Below are positions 26,484 through 37,600 of a DNA stretch of 64,000 nt, one piece after another. A program made the translations under genes and the position numbers. The notes under the pieces are model-generated. The model saw nothing but the letters and a program-made list of their open reading frames with translations. It searched no databases and was not told where the DNA came from. Position 1 is the stretch's first letter, and every line of letters begins with the position of its first letter. This DNA comes from Paenibacillus sp. G2S3 (GTDB taxonomy: Bacteria; Bacillota; Bacilli; Paenibacillales; Paenibacillaceae), in contig NZ_CP126095.1 in the NCBI RefSeq assembly GCF_030123105.1, positions 2,108,001 to 2,172,000 on the forward strand, in the 5' to 3' direction.

Positions 26484-28112
26484 ATGAAATTTAAAGCTCT
26501 CATTGTTGATGATGAACCATTAGCTAGGTTAGCCCTTCGGGAATATATATCCATTGCTTCGACTGATTTTGAGATTGCAGGGGAAGCAGGAGATGGCAAG
26601 GAGGCCTTAAGCATGCTGAAAATCCATCAGGATGTGGATCTAGTTCTGGCGGATATTCAAATGCCAAATATGAATGGAGTAGAGCTTCTCGAAGCACTGA
26701 ATAACACTACTTTTTCGAATCAACCGCTAACCATCATGCTCAGCGCATACGGAGATTATTCTTTTGTAAGAGATTCCTTTGTGCTCGGCGCCTTTGATTA
26801 CATTGTTAAAGCCAAGTTAGATGAAACTTATATTGCACCGGTTCTGACTAAAACCGTGGATGAATTGAAGCGACGTCAGAGCTCCTCAAGGTCAGTATCA
26901 ACCTTAGAGGACGCAGAAGCATCGATCTGTTCTGTTCTGCACCGGCTCTGCCTAACAGATTCCTTAGAAGTGACGGATGATGAATTAGCGCCTTCGTTAG
27001 AGCTTGTTCGAAAGCATATGGGGGAGAAAAATCTGGAGGTTGCGCTTATTCGACTATCGGATACCGTTCAATTTGAAGATTCACACCGTATGATTATGCA
27101 GACGATACGAACGGTAACGAATCGAAGTAGAAGTGAAGGGATCTGCAAAGTATGCAGATATGATGACAGACATTATGTTTTGTTCTTCTCTTTTCCAGAG
27201 CAATGCAGCATTATTGCCGTTCGTAGATTGACAGACATTATCTTGTCTGAAGTGAGCATGAGATTAAAGCAATTCATTAATTTGAAGCTATCTATGGGCA
27301 TCAGTGACATTGTAGATGGTCTTCACCAGTGGAACCGTTTATTCCGCCAAGCTGAACGATTAGCAGGTTTGAGCTTTTACCAAGGGTACAATCGATTATA
27401 TTATCCGGAAGCTGAAAGGCATCCATCTATTAAAGAAAGTGATTGGAAAGAAGCGTGGTACTTGGGTAGAACCGAAATGCTGAAGTCATTAAGTGATCCG
27501 GATTCAACGAAATGGCAGGAGGTATATGAACAATGCTGTAGCTTGTTGATTCAGCGCTACCCTTGTTCACCTGAGCTTATCAAATCAGATGTAGTCGATA
27601 TGACCTGGGAGGCAAGCGCATTAATTTATCAAAAAGGCGTTTCTTGGGAAAAGCTTCATGATAAGCTGCCTTATCCCATCACGGATCATATATATAAGCA
27701 GGAAACCTGGGAGAATACGGTGCATTGGTGCCGACTGTTCTTGGAACATCTGCATCAAAAGCTGCATCCGAAAGACCAACCTAAGGAATGCTTTCTCAGC
27801 CCTGTTGTTGCTAAAACGAAAGAGCTATTAGAGAAAAACTTTAACGAAGATGTGCATTTATCGAATATTAGTCAGATTGTCGGTGTAAGCGAGAGCTATT
27901 TAAGTAAACAATTTTCTAAAGAAATAGGTGTTAATTTCATTCAGTTTCTGACGAATCTGCGAATCGAGAAGGCTAAAAAGGCGCTGGAGAGCGGAATGAA
28001 AATATATGAGGTTTCTGAGCAAGTAGGGTACGTTAATCCAGAACATTTCAGTCGTATTTTCAAAAAAATCACAGGAATTAGCCCCTTAGCTTATCGCAGA
28101 GAGAAAGAATAA
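26484..28112 (+). CDS. Response regulator with AraC DNA-binding domain (YesN family)
   Basis: A 542-residue regulator. The receiver domain (about 1-125) has IVDDEP and the phospho-acceptor Asp57 in VLADIQMPN. A middle segment follows (about 140-430), then the C-terminal AraC domain (about 440-542) with HLSNISQIVGVSESYLSKQF and YEVSEQVGYVNPEHFSRIF. ATG 26484 is preferred (GGAGGG 7 bases upstream) over 26469 and 26481. It is the partner of the kinase at 23208 and probably activates the following glycan-complex genes. Confidence 0.92.
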   Translation: MKFKALIVDDEPLARLALREYISIASTDFEIAGEAGDGKEALSMLKIHQDVDLVLADIQMPNMNGVELLEALNNTTFSNQPLTIMLSAYGDYSFVRDSFVLGAFDYIVKAKLDETYIAPVLTKTVDELKRRQSSSRSVSTLEDAEASICSVLHRLCLTDSLEVTDDELAPSLELVRKHMGEKNLEVALIRLSDTVQFEDSHRMIMQTIRTVTNRSRSEGICKVCRYDDRHYVLFFSFPEQCSIIAVRRLTDIILSEVSMRLKQFINLKLSMGISDIVDGLHQWNRLFRQAERLAGLSFYQGYNRLYYPEAERHPSIKESDWKEAWYLGRTEMLKSLSDPDSTKWQEVYEQCCSLLIQRYPCSPELIKSDVVDMTWEASALIYQKGVSWEKLHDKLPYPITDHIYKQETWENTVHWCRLFLEHLHQKLHPKDQPKECFLSPVVAKTKELLEKNFNEDVHLSNISQIVGVSESYLSKQFSKEIGVNFIQFLTNLRIEKAKKALESGMKIYEVSEQVGYVNPEHFSRIFKKITGISPLAYRREKE

Positions 28113-28211
28113 CAAAAATAATCAATTTTGAACAAAATAAATCATGTGTATCCGTTTTCAAAATCCATATGATAGGGGGGAGTAAAAATTCACGGGTGAA
28201 GGGATGTTCTT

Positions 28212-29225
28212 ATGAGACGCAAACGGTTCACATTCGCACTAATCTGTACGTTATGTTCTTCCATGTGGTTGAGTACAGTCCATGCTGAAAAAGTCTCTGA
28301 TTTCGAGATGCAGACATCAGCTACTGAATCTGCTAATTCTACGTTCACCGTTACATTAAAGGGGAAAGATATTCAAGACTTATATGCATATGAAGCTAAA
28401 TTTAATTTTGACCCGAAAGTGCTTGAGATTGTAAAAGCAGAAACGAAGATCAAAGGCTTTTCAGTATCTCCGATCGTTAAAAACAATGAAATTACGATAG
28501 CCCATACTAAGATTGGTAATGTGAATGGTGAAAAGGGTAATTTGGACATTGCCACGATTACCTTTAAAGCTAAAAGGGCTGGTACAACTGCAGTAAAATG
28601 GACCGCATTAAAAGTTCTTGATCGTAATCTGAAAGATCAGGAATTCACCCCGAATCAATCCTCAACATTCACCAAGATTTTCAGCGATATCGTCTCACAT
28701 TGGGCGAAGCAAGATATCATGGAAATGGTCACTAAAGGAATTGTTGAAGGCATGGATGCCGACAGCTTTGCCCCTAATAATAACATCACTCGCGCACAAT
28801 TCGCAGCTCTTATAGCCAGGGCATTAGATCTTACAGAAGGTTCTGGAAGTAATCCGTTTACGGATGTGAAATCAGGGGTTTGGTACGAAGATACGGTAAA
28901 GAAAGCTTATGCAGCCGGAATTATTAGTGGTTTGTCGAAGACGAAGTTTGCCCCGGAAAAAAGCATTACCCGTGAGGAAATGACGACGATGCTGATGCGT
29001 GCGAAAGCTTATGCTTCCGGCGTAAAGGTCGATAGTATGGCCTCAGATTCCACTACTGCGTTTAAAGATGATAGTAAAATAAGCCCATGGGCTAAAGCGT
29101 CGGTGGGGTTTGCCTTGAAATCAGGATTAATGAAAGGTAGAACTCAGACTACTTTTGCACCCAAAGAATCTGCCACAAGAGCCGAGTCAGCCGTTGTTAT
29201 CAAGCGATTGTTAAATTCCAAGTAA
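28212..29225 (+). CDS. Cell-surface anchor: cohesin-like domain plus three SLH domains
   Basis: A 337-residue secreted protein. The signal peptide (about 1-26) ends in STVHAEK. A cohesin-like domain (about 28-155; YAYEAKFNFDPKVLEIVKAE and a TITFKAK strand) is followed by three SLH repeats (about 158-210, 215-270, 280-337) with the signature ends ITRAQFAALIARAL, ITREEMTTMLMRAK and ATRAESAVVIKRLL. SLH domains bind pyruvylated cell-wall polymers, and cohesins bind dockerins. The protein itself has no dockerin, so it would be the wall-fixed end that receives dockerin-bearing enzymes encoded downstream. Its cohesin is clearly different from the six others in the locus (YAYEAKF instead of AQDI at the same strand). 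An ATTTTG/CAAAAT inverted repeat (28125-28138) lies upstream. Role inferred from domains and context. Confidence 0.85.
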   Translation: MRRKRFTFALICTLCSSMWLSTVHAEKVSDFEMQTSATESANSTFTVTLKGKDIQDLYAYEAKFNFDPKVLEIVKAETKIKGFSVSPIVKNNEITIAHTKIGNVNGEKGNLDIATITFKAKRAGTTAVKWTALKVLDRNLKDQEFTPNQSSTFTKIFSDIVSHWAKQDIMEMVTKGIVEGMDADSFAPNNNITRAQFAALIARALDLTEGSGSNPFTDVKSGVWYEDTVKKAYAAGIISGLSKTKFAPEKSITREEMTTMLMRAKAYASGVKVDSMASDSTTAFKDDSKISPWAKASVGFALKSGLMKGRTQTTFAPKESATRAESAVVIKRLLNSK

Positions 29226-29238
29226 TACAAAAAAACAA

Positions 29239-29276
29239 ATAATGACGTACCTTCTTATGGAAGGAGGGCTCATTAT
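29239..29276 (+). terminator. Possible attenuator between anchor and GH101 genes
   Basis: ATAATGA (29239-29245) pairs with TCATTAT (29270-29276), and CCTTC pairs with GAAGG inside, with an internal loop. A short pyrimidine tract follows (CCTTTT). This may allow partial read-through from the anchor gene. Confidence 0.4.
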
Positions 29277-29368
29277 GTCCTTTTGATGTAAAAAACATAC
29301 ATTTAAAGGAGATATATGAATTGATAATGTTCATTCTACTTATATTTAAGTGAAAAGAGGTCGTAGAG

Positions 29369-32300
29369 ATGAGAAAACCTTACAAAGCGTTTAGCTTGTT
29401 ATTGACGTTGTTGCTAGGGGTACAGCTTGGCTTGCCATCGGCAGCCGTATTCGCGGCTCAAGAATCGGACGTGTATTTCAGAGATTACAATGATGGCAAC
29501 ATCAGCGGATGGGCTGCAGCTAAGGGGACCACTACTTTTTCGGCGGATCAAGGTGCTGTTAAGGCGGTTACACAAGGGGTTGTTATTTTAGCAGACCAAG
29601 ATTCTCCTCAGGTTGCCAATGCTGAATATGAAGTGAAGTTAAAATTTAGTCAGCCTGCTACACGATTTGGACTGGTCTACCGATTCGTCGATAGCAATAA
29701 CTACAATGTTATTCAATATGATGCGGGTTCTTGGGGCTGGGATGCAATGAAAGGAGGGACGGAATCGTATGGAAATATTACGGCTCCTAGTTTTACCTTT
29801 GCTGCTGACCAACAGTATACCCTTAAATTACGATATGAGAAAGGTAGCGTAACTTTATCGATCGATGGCAATAACGTGCTTACGACGAGTCTTCCCTCAT
29901 TATCGACAAGTGCAGGGAAGATTGGACTTCGCAGCTGGTTTAATAACAAGACCCTATGGATTGACGATGTGAAGGTAACTCCAATTGTATCCACTGATCC
30001 AGTACCGAGACCGATTACGATTACAGAAACTTTAAGCTCGGATACGATGAAGGTTGAAATCGATAAAGAGTTCCCACGGGTTAAACAATACACATGGTTA
30101 GATAGCGGCGCGGAAATGTATGGACAATTAAATGGATTTAATGAAATAAAAATCAATGAGAAGTCCTATTTCGTTGTCGCTTCTGATTTTAGTAAAAAAG
30201 CAGCAGATGCCACTCATGGTGAGACTGCAGCCTACACGCTTCAGATTCCAGAAATTAAAGTGAACCTCAAAGTTGAGATGGAGGTTCAGGATAACATTCT
30301 TCAGTTCAAAGTGGCCAGCATTGAAGAGAATGGTACTGAAAAAGTAAAAACGATCGAATTCCCTGATCATGACCTTGTCTCTGTAATTGGAACCCAGCCT
30401 ACAGCGCAGGAAACGGCTGTACGGATAACTGGGGGCTGGAACATTGTACAGGACGAATTTAACGATCTTAAGACGGGAGTAGCAGACGTGAGTGGGGGTC
30501 GTGCATATGCATTCGTTAACTCCGACGTCTTAGCTGCGAGTGTAATCACCAATGTAGTAAATGGTTTTGATAAGGTACGTATTAAGGTAGGCGATGATAC
30601 AGCACTCCATACGAAGAAAGCAGCGTTATCAGGAGGATCATGGGTTTATCGTGGAAGTACTGTGCTTGATCCTGAGCCACTGCCTTGGGCTAAGGTTGTA
30701 CTGACTCCAGATGCGAATGGAGACAAAGTTGTTGACTGGCAAGATGGAGCCATTGTATATCGTCAGAATACGGATGCTCCAACGGGCAGTGAAATGATAA
30801 GGGACAATATCTCCTATATCAGTATGAACATTGGATCTACTACAACTTCTCCGTTCTTGCGTGCTTTTGATAATGCGAAGAAAATTTCTAATCTCACGGA
30901 TGGCTTTGGACAACTGATTTTATTCAAAGGATATCAAGCGGAAGGTCACGATGACTCTCACCCAGATTACGGCGGTCATATCGGTATTCGTCAGGGTGGA
31001 GCGAAGGATTTTAATTATGTTTTGAGTGAAGGCAAGAAATACAATATCCGTGGCGGTGTACACATTAACGCAACAGAATACGCGCTGGATGCTTTCGGCA
31101 CCAAAATGGAAAATATGAATCAGCCATTGAGTAAAGGCTGGGGCTGGCTGGATCAGACATTCTATGTAAACAAAACCAAAGACGTGGAATCCGGCGAATT
31201 AAAAAGACGTCTGGATATGCTGAAAAGCGATACAGGTGACAACCTTTCCTTTGTATATGTAGATGTATATGATGGTGCCGATTACAATGCGAAGAAACTC
31301 GCAGATTATATCAATGGTAACGGCTGGATGCTCGGTACAGAATTTGCAGGACCTCTGTTTGAGCAGGCAGCTTGGGTTCACTGGGGAACAGATCCGGGGT
31401 ACCCGAACCAAGGTGACGACAGCAAGGTTACCCGTTTCCTACGGAATCAATCGCTGGATGGCTTCTTAACAACCCCTTTACTGAAAGGGAATAAGCAGGT
31501 AGGCGTGGGTTATTGGCAGAACAGTGCTCCATTCTACAGCTATCAATCAACTAGTGCGGCATTCTTCAATCACAATCTACCAACAAAATATATGCAGCAT
31601 TTCCCGATCATCAAGATGACCGATAACCGCATCGACTTTGAAGAGAAGGTTGTAGTTGAACGTAAGCAGGATGGTAAGATCCATTTAAGCAAGGATGGTC
31701 GTGAAATCGCTATCATGACAGATAGCAGCAACATCAGTGACAGTACGGTCTTTATTCCATGGAGCCCTGAGACAGAAGATAAAATCTATCACTGGAATCC
31801 AGCAGGTGGTCAAACGACTTGGAGTCTTCCAGAATCATGGAGCAACGTAACGACTGCACAGTTATATAAGCTGACAGATTTGGGACGTGAGCATGTTGGC
31901 AGTGTAGAAGTAACTGGAGGTAAAGTCACACTTACAGCGCAGCCGGGGATTGGTTATGCCCTGTATAAGACAACAGCTGTTGAAGAGCCGGAAATGGTAT
32001 GGGGCGAAGGGAGTTCGGTTAAGGATCCGGGTTTTGATAGCCAAACGTTCGGCAGCTGGAAGAAATCCTCCACAGCTGCAAGCGATGATCACATTAAATT
32101 CGTGAAGAACAGTAACGCTGATGACCAGCTTCAAGTGAAGGGTCCTGGTGATGCAGTAATTCAGCAGGAGATTACCGGTCTTACACCTGGCAAAACGTAT
32201 TCTGCATCGGTATGGGTGAAAGTGGATGGGAAACGCACCGTGGAAATCGGTGTGAAGCAAGGGGCTGACAAGGTTGTAAATACGCTGGATAACACGGAGC

Positions 32301-34525
32301 ATGGCTTTCTAGCTCAGCAGCACAAATATGTGAGCACGAATTTCCAACGGATTAAGGTTACCTTTGATGCGGTTAGTGAGACGGCCAATCTCTATATGAA
32401 GGTAGAAGATGGAAATTCGACGGTAACCTTTGATGATGTAAGAGTATGGGAGAATCCAACCAAAACCGACGTTGGTAATTCTGTATTATTCGAGGATTTC
32501 GAGAACGTTGATGAGGGTTGGGGCCCCTTTGTTTATTCTAAAATAGGTCCAGTTCGTACGCATTTAGTTGAAAAAGGTGATAACCAGATCATGAATTATG
32601 TTCTGGATGGTAATTGGTCGCTTAAAACGAATGAAGAAGCAACAGGTGAATGGCTGCGTACATTGCCTCACACGCTCCGAATGAAGGAGGATAACCGCTA
32701 CCATCTGACGATGGACTACAACTCGGATGAGACGGATATGTACACAGTGGCTATTCGAGTGAAGGAGAATGGGGTAGTTCGTGATCTGGTTAGTGAGAAT
32801 TTGAAAGAAGGACGCAGTACGCTGGATCTGTCTTTTACAACCGAAGGGGTGAAAGATGCCTATCTGGCTATTATCAAAAACAAGCTGAACAGCCAGAAGG
32901 AGTTAACCGGTACGCTGGTGGTCGATAACATTCGCGTCGATGATGAGGGTGCGATCGTTCCGGAGGAAGGTGTACTTGTCTCGACTATTACACTAACGCC
33001 CAATAAGATGGATCTGAACAAAGGAGAGTCTAGTTCCATTAGCGCTCTAGTTAAACCAGCAAATGCCCACGACCGGACACTTCTCTGGACTTCTGACCAC
33101 CCGGAAATTGTATCCGTGGATCAAGCCGGAAAAGTTACTGCACTTCAAGCCGGTACGGCGGTCATTACTGCTACCGCTAAGGATGGAAGTAAAAAAAGTG
33201 CAACCTCGACCATTAATGTGTATATGCCTAACACGCAAATCCCACAATCGCAAATGACTGCAACGGCCAGTAGCTTCCAGCCTGGAGGTGAAGCAAGTCT
33301 TGCACTCGATGGAGATATGTCTACAATCTGGCATACGAAATGGAGCCCGGCACACTTACCGGAATCCATTACTCTGGATCTCGGAGGCAAATATAACATT
33401 AATCAATTCAATTATTCACCTAGAGTCACAGGAACCAATGGAACGATTACAAGCTATAACCTATACACGAGCGTTGACGGAACGAATTTCACAAAAATTG
33501 CAGATGGATCATGGCCACTCGATCAGACCACAAAAATTGTTCGCTTTACAGCTGTAGAAGCAACACATTTGAGACTTGAAGCTATAGAAGGCGTGGGTAC
33601 CTTTGCCTCTGCTGCCGAACTCAACGTGTTCAAGACGGAGGATGAGGCAGAGGCAGTAAAAGTCACAGGCGTTGCTATGGATAAAGAACGGCTAGAGATT
33701 AAAGTAGGCAGCACAGGCGAATTGAATGCTGTAATAGAGCCTCTGAATGCTTCGAATAAAAAAGTACTCTGGAGCAGCAGTGATGAGGCTGTAGCAACCG
33801 TTGAACAGCAAGAAGGTCATGCTCTAGTTAAGGGATTGAAGGTAGGCGAAACCGTAATTACGGCAACGACAATGGATGGGGGCTTCTCTGCGACCAGCCG
33901 TGTCATCGTAACAGAAACAGATGGTGAGTTAAAATCTTCCTCTACTTTGACAGCGCCAAGTCAAGTTCAGCCAGGAGAAGTGTTCAAAGTTCAATATGGA
34001 CTTCGGAATCTGTCTGATAAGATTTTTGCGCAGGACATCGCCCTAGAGTATGCCGCGGATGTTATGGAATTCGTTGAGGCGCGTTCGTTAATTAGTGGGG
34101 TAAGCGTTATTGATTCAATCAACAGCACCCCAGGTAAACTTCGCTTTATTGTAGCAAGTGAAGGTGTGGCCAATGGAATTAGTAACCGTGCAGATGTCCT
34201 CGAATTAACCTTTAAAGCGAAGGAAGTTAACCAAACGGTGAATGGGGCAATCGCCGTTAAGAGTGCAATCATTTCAGATGATCAGGGCAAAGAAATTTCG
34301 GCAGCGATCTCTTCCGTAAATGTAGAGATTGGTAAGAAAGGAACGCAAGGCGACATCAACGGTGACGGAAAAATAACGATTGGTGATCTGGCAATGGTTG
34401 CAGCGCAGTATGGTAAGACTACAGCAAGCCCAGATTGGGAGAAAGCGAAGAAAGCAGATATTAACGGTGACGGCAAAGTCGGTTTGGAAGATTTGGTTAT
34501 TATCGCTCGCAAAATTGTAGAGTAA
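29369..34525 (+). CDS. Secreted endo-alpha-N-acetylgalactosaminidase (GH101) with cohesin and dockerin
   Basis: A 1718-residue secreted enzyme. The signal peptide is about 1-30. A concanavalin-like domain (about 32-210) precedes the GH101 catalytic region (about 220-870). By homology the nucleophile is Asp632 (FVYVDVYDG) and the acid/base is Glu658 (GWMLGTEF). The gap between them is 26 residues, shorter than the 32 or so I recall for streptococcal and bifidobacterial GH101. Two galactose-binding-like domains (about 875-1195), a Big_2 domain (about 1203-1287), a CBM32 (about 1289-1423), another Big_2 (about 1430-1515), a cohesin (about 1525-1655) and a type I dockerin (about 1660-1718; DINGDGKITIGDL and DINGDGKVGLEDL) follow. 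GH101 releases the core 1 disaccharide Gal-beta-1,3-GalNAc from Ser/Thr of mucin-type glycoproteins. Confidence 0.9.
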   Translation: MRKPYKAFSLLLTLLLGVQLGLPSAAVFAAQESDVYFRDYNDGNISGWAAAKGTTTFSADQGAVKAVTQGVVILADQDSPQVANAEYEVKLKFSQPATRFGLVYRFVDSNNYNVIQYDAGSWGWDAMKGGTESYGNITAPSFTFAADQQYTLKLRYEKGSVTLSIDGNNVLTTSLPSLSTSAGKIGLRSWFNNKTLWIDDVKVTPIVSTDPVPRPITITETLSSDTMKVEIDKEFPRVKQYTWLDSGAEMYGQLNGFNEIKINEKSYFVVASDFSKKAADATHGETAAYTLQIPEIKVNLKVEMEVQDNILQFKVASIEENGTEKVKTIEFPDHDLVSVIGTQPTAQETAVRITGGWNIVQDEFNDLKTGVADVSGGRAYAFVNSDVLAASVITNVVNGFDKVRIKVGDDTALHTKKAALSGGSWVYRGSTVLDPEPLPWAKVVLTPDANGDKVVDWQDGAIVYRQNTDAPTGSEMIRDNISYISMNIGSTTTSPFLRAFDNAKKISNLTDGFGQLILFKGYQAEGHDDSHPDYGGHIGIRQGGAKDFNYVLSEGKKYNIRGGVHINATEYALDAFGTKMENMNQPLSKGWGWLDQTFYVNKTKDVESGELKRRLDMLKSDTGDNLSFVYVDVYDGADYNAKKLADYINGNGWMLGTEFAGPLFEQAAWVHWGTDPGYPNQGDDSKVTRFLRNQSLDGFLTTPLLKGNKQVGVGYWQNSAPFYSYQSTSAAFFNHNLPTKYMQHFPIIKMTDNRIDFEEKVVVERKQDGKIHLSKDGREIAIMTDSSNISDSTVFIPWSPETEDKIYHWNPAGGQTTWSLPESWSNVTTAQLYKLTDLGREHVGSVEVTGGKVTLTAQPGIGYALYKTTAVEEPEMVWGEGSSVKDPGFDSQTFGSWKKSSTAASDDHIKFVKNSNADDQLQVKGPGDAVIQQEITGLTPGKTYSASVWVKVDGKRTVEIGVKQGADKVVNTLDNTEHGFLAQQHKYVSTNFQRIKVTFDAVSETANLYMKVEDGNSTVTFDDVRVWENPTKTDVGNSVLFEDFENVDEGWGPFVYSKIGPVRTHLVEKGDNQIMNYVLDGNWSLKTNEEATGEWLRTLPHTLRMKEDNRYHLTMDYNSDETDMYTVAIRVKENGVVRDLVSENLKEGRSTLDLSFTTEGVKDAYLAIIKNKLNSQKELTGTLVVDNIRVDDEGAIVPEEGVLVSTITLTPNKMDLNKGESSSISALVKPANAHDRTLLWTSDHPEIVSVDQAGKVTALQAGTAVITATAKDGSKKSATSTINVYMPNTQIPQSQMTATASSFQPGGEASLALDGDMSTIWHTKWSPAHLPESITLDLGGKYNINQFNYSPRVTGTNGTITSYNLYTSVDGTNFTKIADGSWPLDQTTKIVRFTAVEATHLRLEAIEGVGTFASAAELNVFKTEDEAEAVKVTGVAMDKERLEIKVGSTGELNAVIEPLNASNKKVLWSSSDEAVATVEQQEGHALVKGLKVGETVITATTMDGGFSATSRVIVTETDGELKSSSTLTAPSQVQPGEVFKVQYGLRNLSDKIFAQDIALEYAADVMEFVEARSLISGVSVIDSINSTPGKLRFIVASEGVANGISNRADVLELTFKAKEVNQTVNGAIAVKSAIISDDQGKEISAAISSVNVEIGKKGTQGDINGDGKITIGDLAMVAAQYGKTTASPDWEKAKKADINGDGKVGLEDLVIIARKIVE

Positions 34526-34538
34526 TCAAGATCATAGG

Positions 34539-34584
34539 CCAGGTACATGTGTGAGTAACTAAACATGATGTACCTGGTTTTTTT
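34539..34584 (+). terminator. Intrinsic terminator between GH101 and GH20 genes
   Basis: CCAGGTACAT (34539-34548) pairs with ATGTACCTGG (34568-34577), followed by T7. It lies between same-strand genes of the locus, so the GH20 gene needs read-through or its own promoter. Confidence 0.8.
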
Positions 34585-34619
34585 CAAAATAGATGATTTG
34601 ACTAGTAGGAGGATGACAG

Positions 34620-37600
34620 ATGAAAAAATGGGTGTACGCCCTTACAGTTTTTTGTCTAGTACTTTACTCTACTCCATTACAATTTGCAGCAGCAGCTGAA
34701 GCAGAGAACGCTAAACCAAAAGTGATACCTAGTTTACAAGAGTGGACTGGTGGTAGTGGTTCTTTTAAGATAACAGCCAATTCCAGAATCGTAATTCCTA
34801 CAAGTGAATGTTTATGCCAACTACCAAATACCGCAGAGGTCTTTCAAGAGGATCTTAAGGAATTAACCGGATACGATTTACCGATTGTTCAAAATAAGTC
34901 TGCTTCTAAAGGTGACTTCCTGCTTATGCTCGATAAGACAGCTGATGGATCGATTGGCAAGGAAGGCTACTACTTTGAAGTAGGAGATTATGTGGAAATA
35001 CATGCAAACACCGAGACCGGTGTGTTCTATGGAACAAGAACGGCACTACAAATTTTGGAGCAAGATCCTGAGAAGACCAGCATTGTAAAAGGGGTAGCGA
35101 AGGATTTTCCTAAGTATGGAGAACGCGGTTTTATGCTTGATGTAGGACGCAAGTTTTTCACGATAGACTTCCTGAAGGATTATGCCAAATTTATGTCCTA
35201 TTATAAAATGAATGATTTCCAGCTCCATCTGAACGATAACGAGATTTTTAAGGATAACAGCAGGGAGCATTGGAACAAATATACCGCATTCCGTTTAGAA
35301 AGTACCAAGTACCCGGAATTAACAGCAAAGGATGGACACTACACCAAACAGGATATGCGTGAATTGCAGGACATTGCCAACATTCGGGGGCTTAACATTA
35401 CGCCGGAAATTGATACCCCCAGCCATGCTCTTTCCTTTACAAAGGTTAGACCGGATCTGGTTAAGGATAATTTGCCTGTCGATCATCTGGATATTACACG
35501 TCAGGAAACGGTCGATTTCATCAAGGATGTATGGGACGAATATTTAGATGGGGAATGGTTTGATTCAGAAACGGTTCATTTTGGAGGCGATGAATTCGCA
35601 CCTAATGATCGGACTACGTTTGAGAAGTATCGCGAGTTTTTGAACACGATGAACGAACACTTAAAGAGCAAGGGAAAGAAATCAAGAATGTGGGGCAGCT
35701 TGAATGCATTCCCAGGTACCACGGTAGTAGATAAGGATATAGCCGTAAACGCCTGGAATAACGGTTGGCAAGATCCGGTAGCCTCGGTGAGAGATGGATT
35801 CAAAATTATCAATACGGTGGATTCCACGCTCTACATTGTACCGAAGGCTGGATATTACCATGATTATCTGGATTCTCAGTGGTTGTTTAATAACTGGGAC
35901 CCAACGAACTTTGGTGGAAATACGAAGCTGCAGGAAGGTGAGCAGAACCTGCTCGGTGCGATGTTCGGGACTTGGAACGATATGATGGGCAAGAAGGTTA
36001 GTGAAGCGGATGTCCATGATCGTGTAAAGAAAGCGATGCCTGTCCTTGCGGAAAAAATGTGGAGAGGCCAGTCCACAGACAGCACATTCACCGAGTTCCA
36101 GCAGTTGTCAACGAAGCTAGGCGAAGGTCCTGGAACGAATTTATTACATGAAGTGAATACGGCCACTGATCTTGTTGTTCATTATCCATTTGAAGAAGGC
36201 GCGCAGACGGTCTCTGATCAGTCCGGAAATGCCTATGATGCTACCTTAGGAGCTGGCGTTACTCGCGTGGATGATGGAAAAACAGGAAAAGGCGTACGGT
36301 TTGCAGGGACTTCAGATCATGTTCAAACACCGCTGCGAATAAAGGGCTTCCCTTGGACGGTCTCCACATGGGTTAAGCTTGATGATCAACAAGAAGCGGA
36401 TGAGAAGATACTGATGGAATCCGAATATGGTGCAATTAAGCTGAAGCAGAAAGGGACACCAAATGCCGGATTCACCCGAGAGGGCTATGATTACAGCTTT
36501 AATGCAGCGATCCCAGTGGGTAGGTGGGTACATGTTGCCTTCAGAGGAGATCTAAATGGAACCTCCCTGTATATTGATGGGGATCTAAAAGGCTCTGTTG
36601 CTGTAACGACAATGCTACCTGCGGCTATGATCGGCAGTTCATCCAAAGCATTTACTGGACTACTCGACGAATTCAAGATATTCAATCGAGTGCTGTCAGG
36701 GAAAGAAATTGCGGAGGAAGCAGGATCACCCGCTTGGACCATCAATTTAGCTGCGCACAAAACAGCAGTAGCTTCTTCCGTCGAAGTACCTCAATTCCCA
36801 GCTAGTCTTACTGTGGATGAGATCGATACGGGTGCTTCTCGCTGGTCCTCTAAATATACCGACAACGAGTGGATCTATGTTGATTTAGGCCAAAGTACTG
36901 ACATTAGCAAGGTTATTTTCAAATGGGAAAGTGCTTATGCCAAAGGCTATAAAGTTCAAGTATCCGATAATGCGGAGAACTGGCGGGACGTTTACACGAC
37001 TAACGCTGGCGTTGGCGGAGTAGAGATTGTCAAATTCCCAACTGAACAAGCGAGATATGTCCGAATGTTAGGTACGAAGCGAGTGGGAACCTATGGTTAC
37101 TCCATGTATGAATTTGAAGTCTACGCTCCTAACCCAGAGGATCCTGTAGAAGTTCCAGCGCCTGTGAGATATTCAGCGAGCTTTGAGAATAACTCGCTCG
37201 AAGGCTGGGAGCATGTCATCGGTAAAGGTGTCGGACGTATGGAGCTTGTAGAAGCACCTGATCAAGCGGGTGAGCATGCCGTTAAGTTCACCTCCAACAG
37301 TGTAAATAATCTGTTTATCGATCAGCAATCTCCGAGCATTGGAGATGGTGAGATCGAGTTTAAGATTACGCCGCAGAGTGATGTTATACGAACGGGTGTT
37401 ATTTTGCGCTATGTCAATAATGATGCTTGGGCTTCTATAGGCTTTGATCAAGGTGCTTGGTACTGGGTGAACGCTCAGGATTCCTATGGTTTATTGACCA
37501 ATGCTCAGGCCGCCAAATTGAAAAAAGGCACAACATCGACCGTAAAAGTGAAGTTTGAAGGGAAACATGTAGCGATGATTATCAATGGAACGACTTATTT

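Noticed and set aside
28174..28179. GGGGGG tract before the anchor gene as a mirror of the C6 operator at 14.1 kb
   Set aside because: Only one copy is present and the spacing rule is not met, so it is mentioned only as a weak hint.
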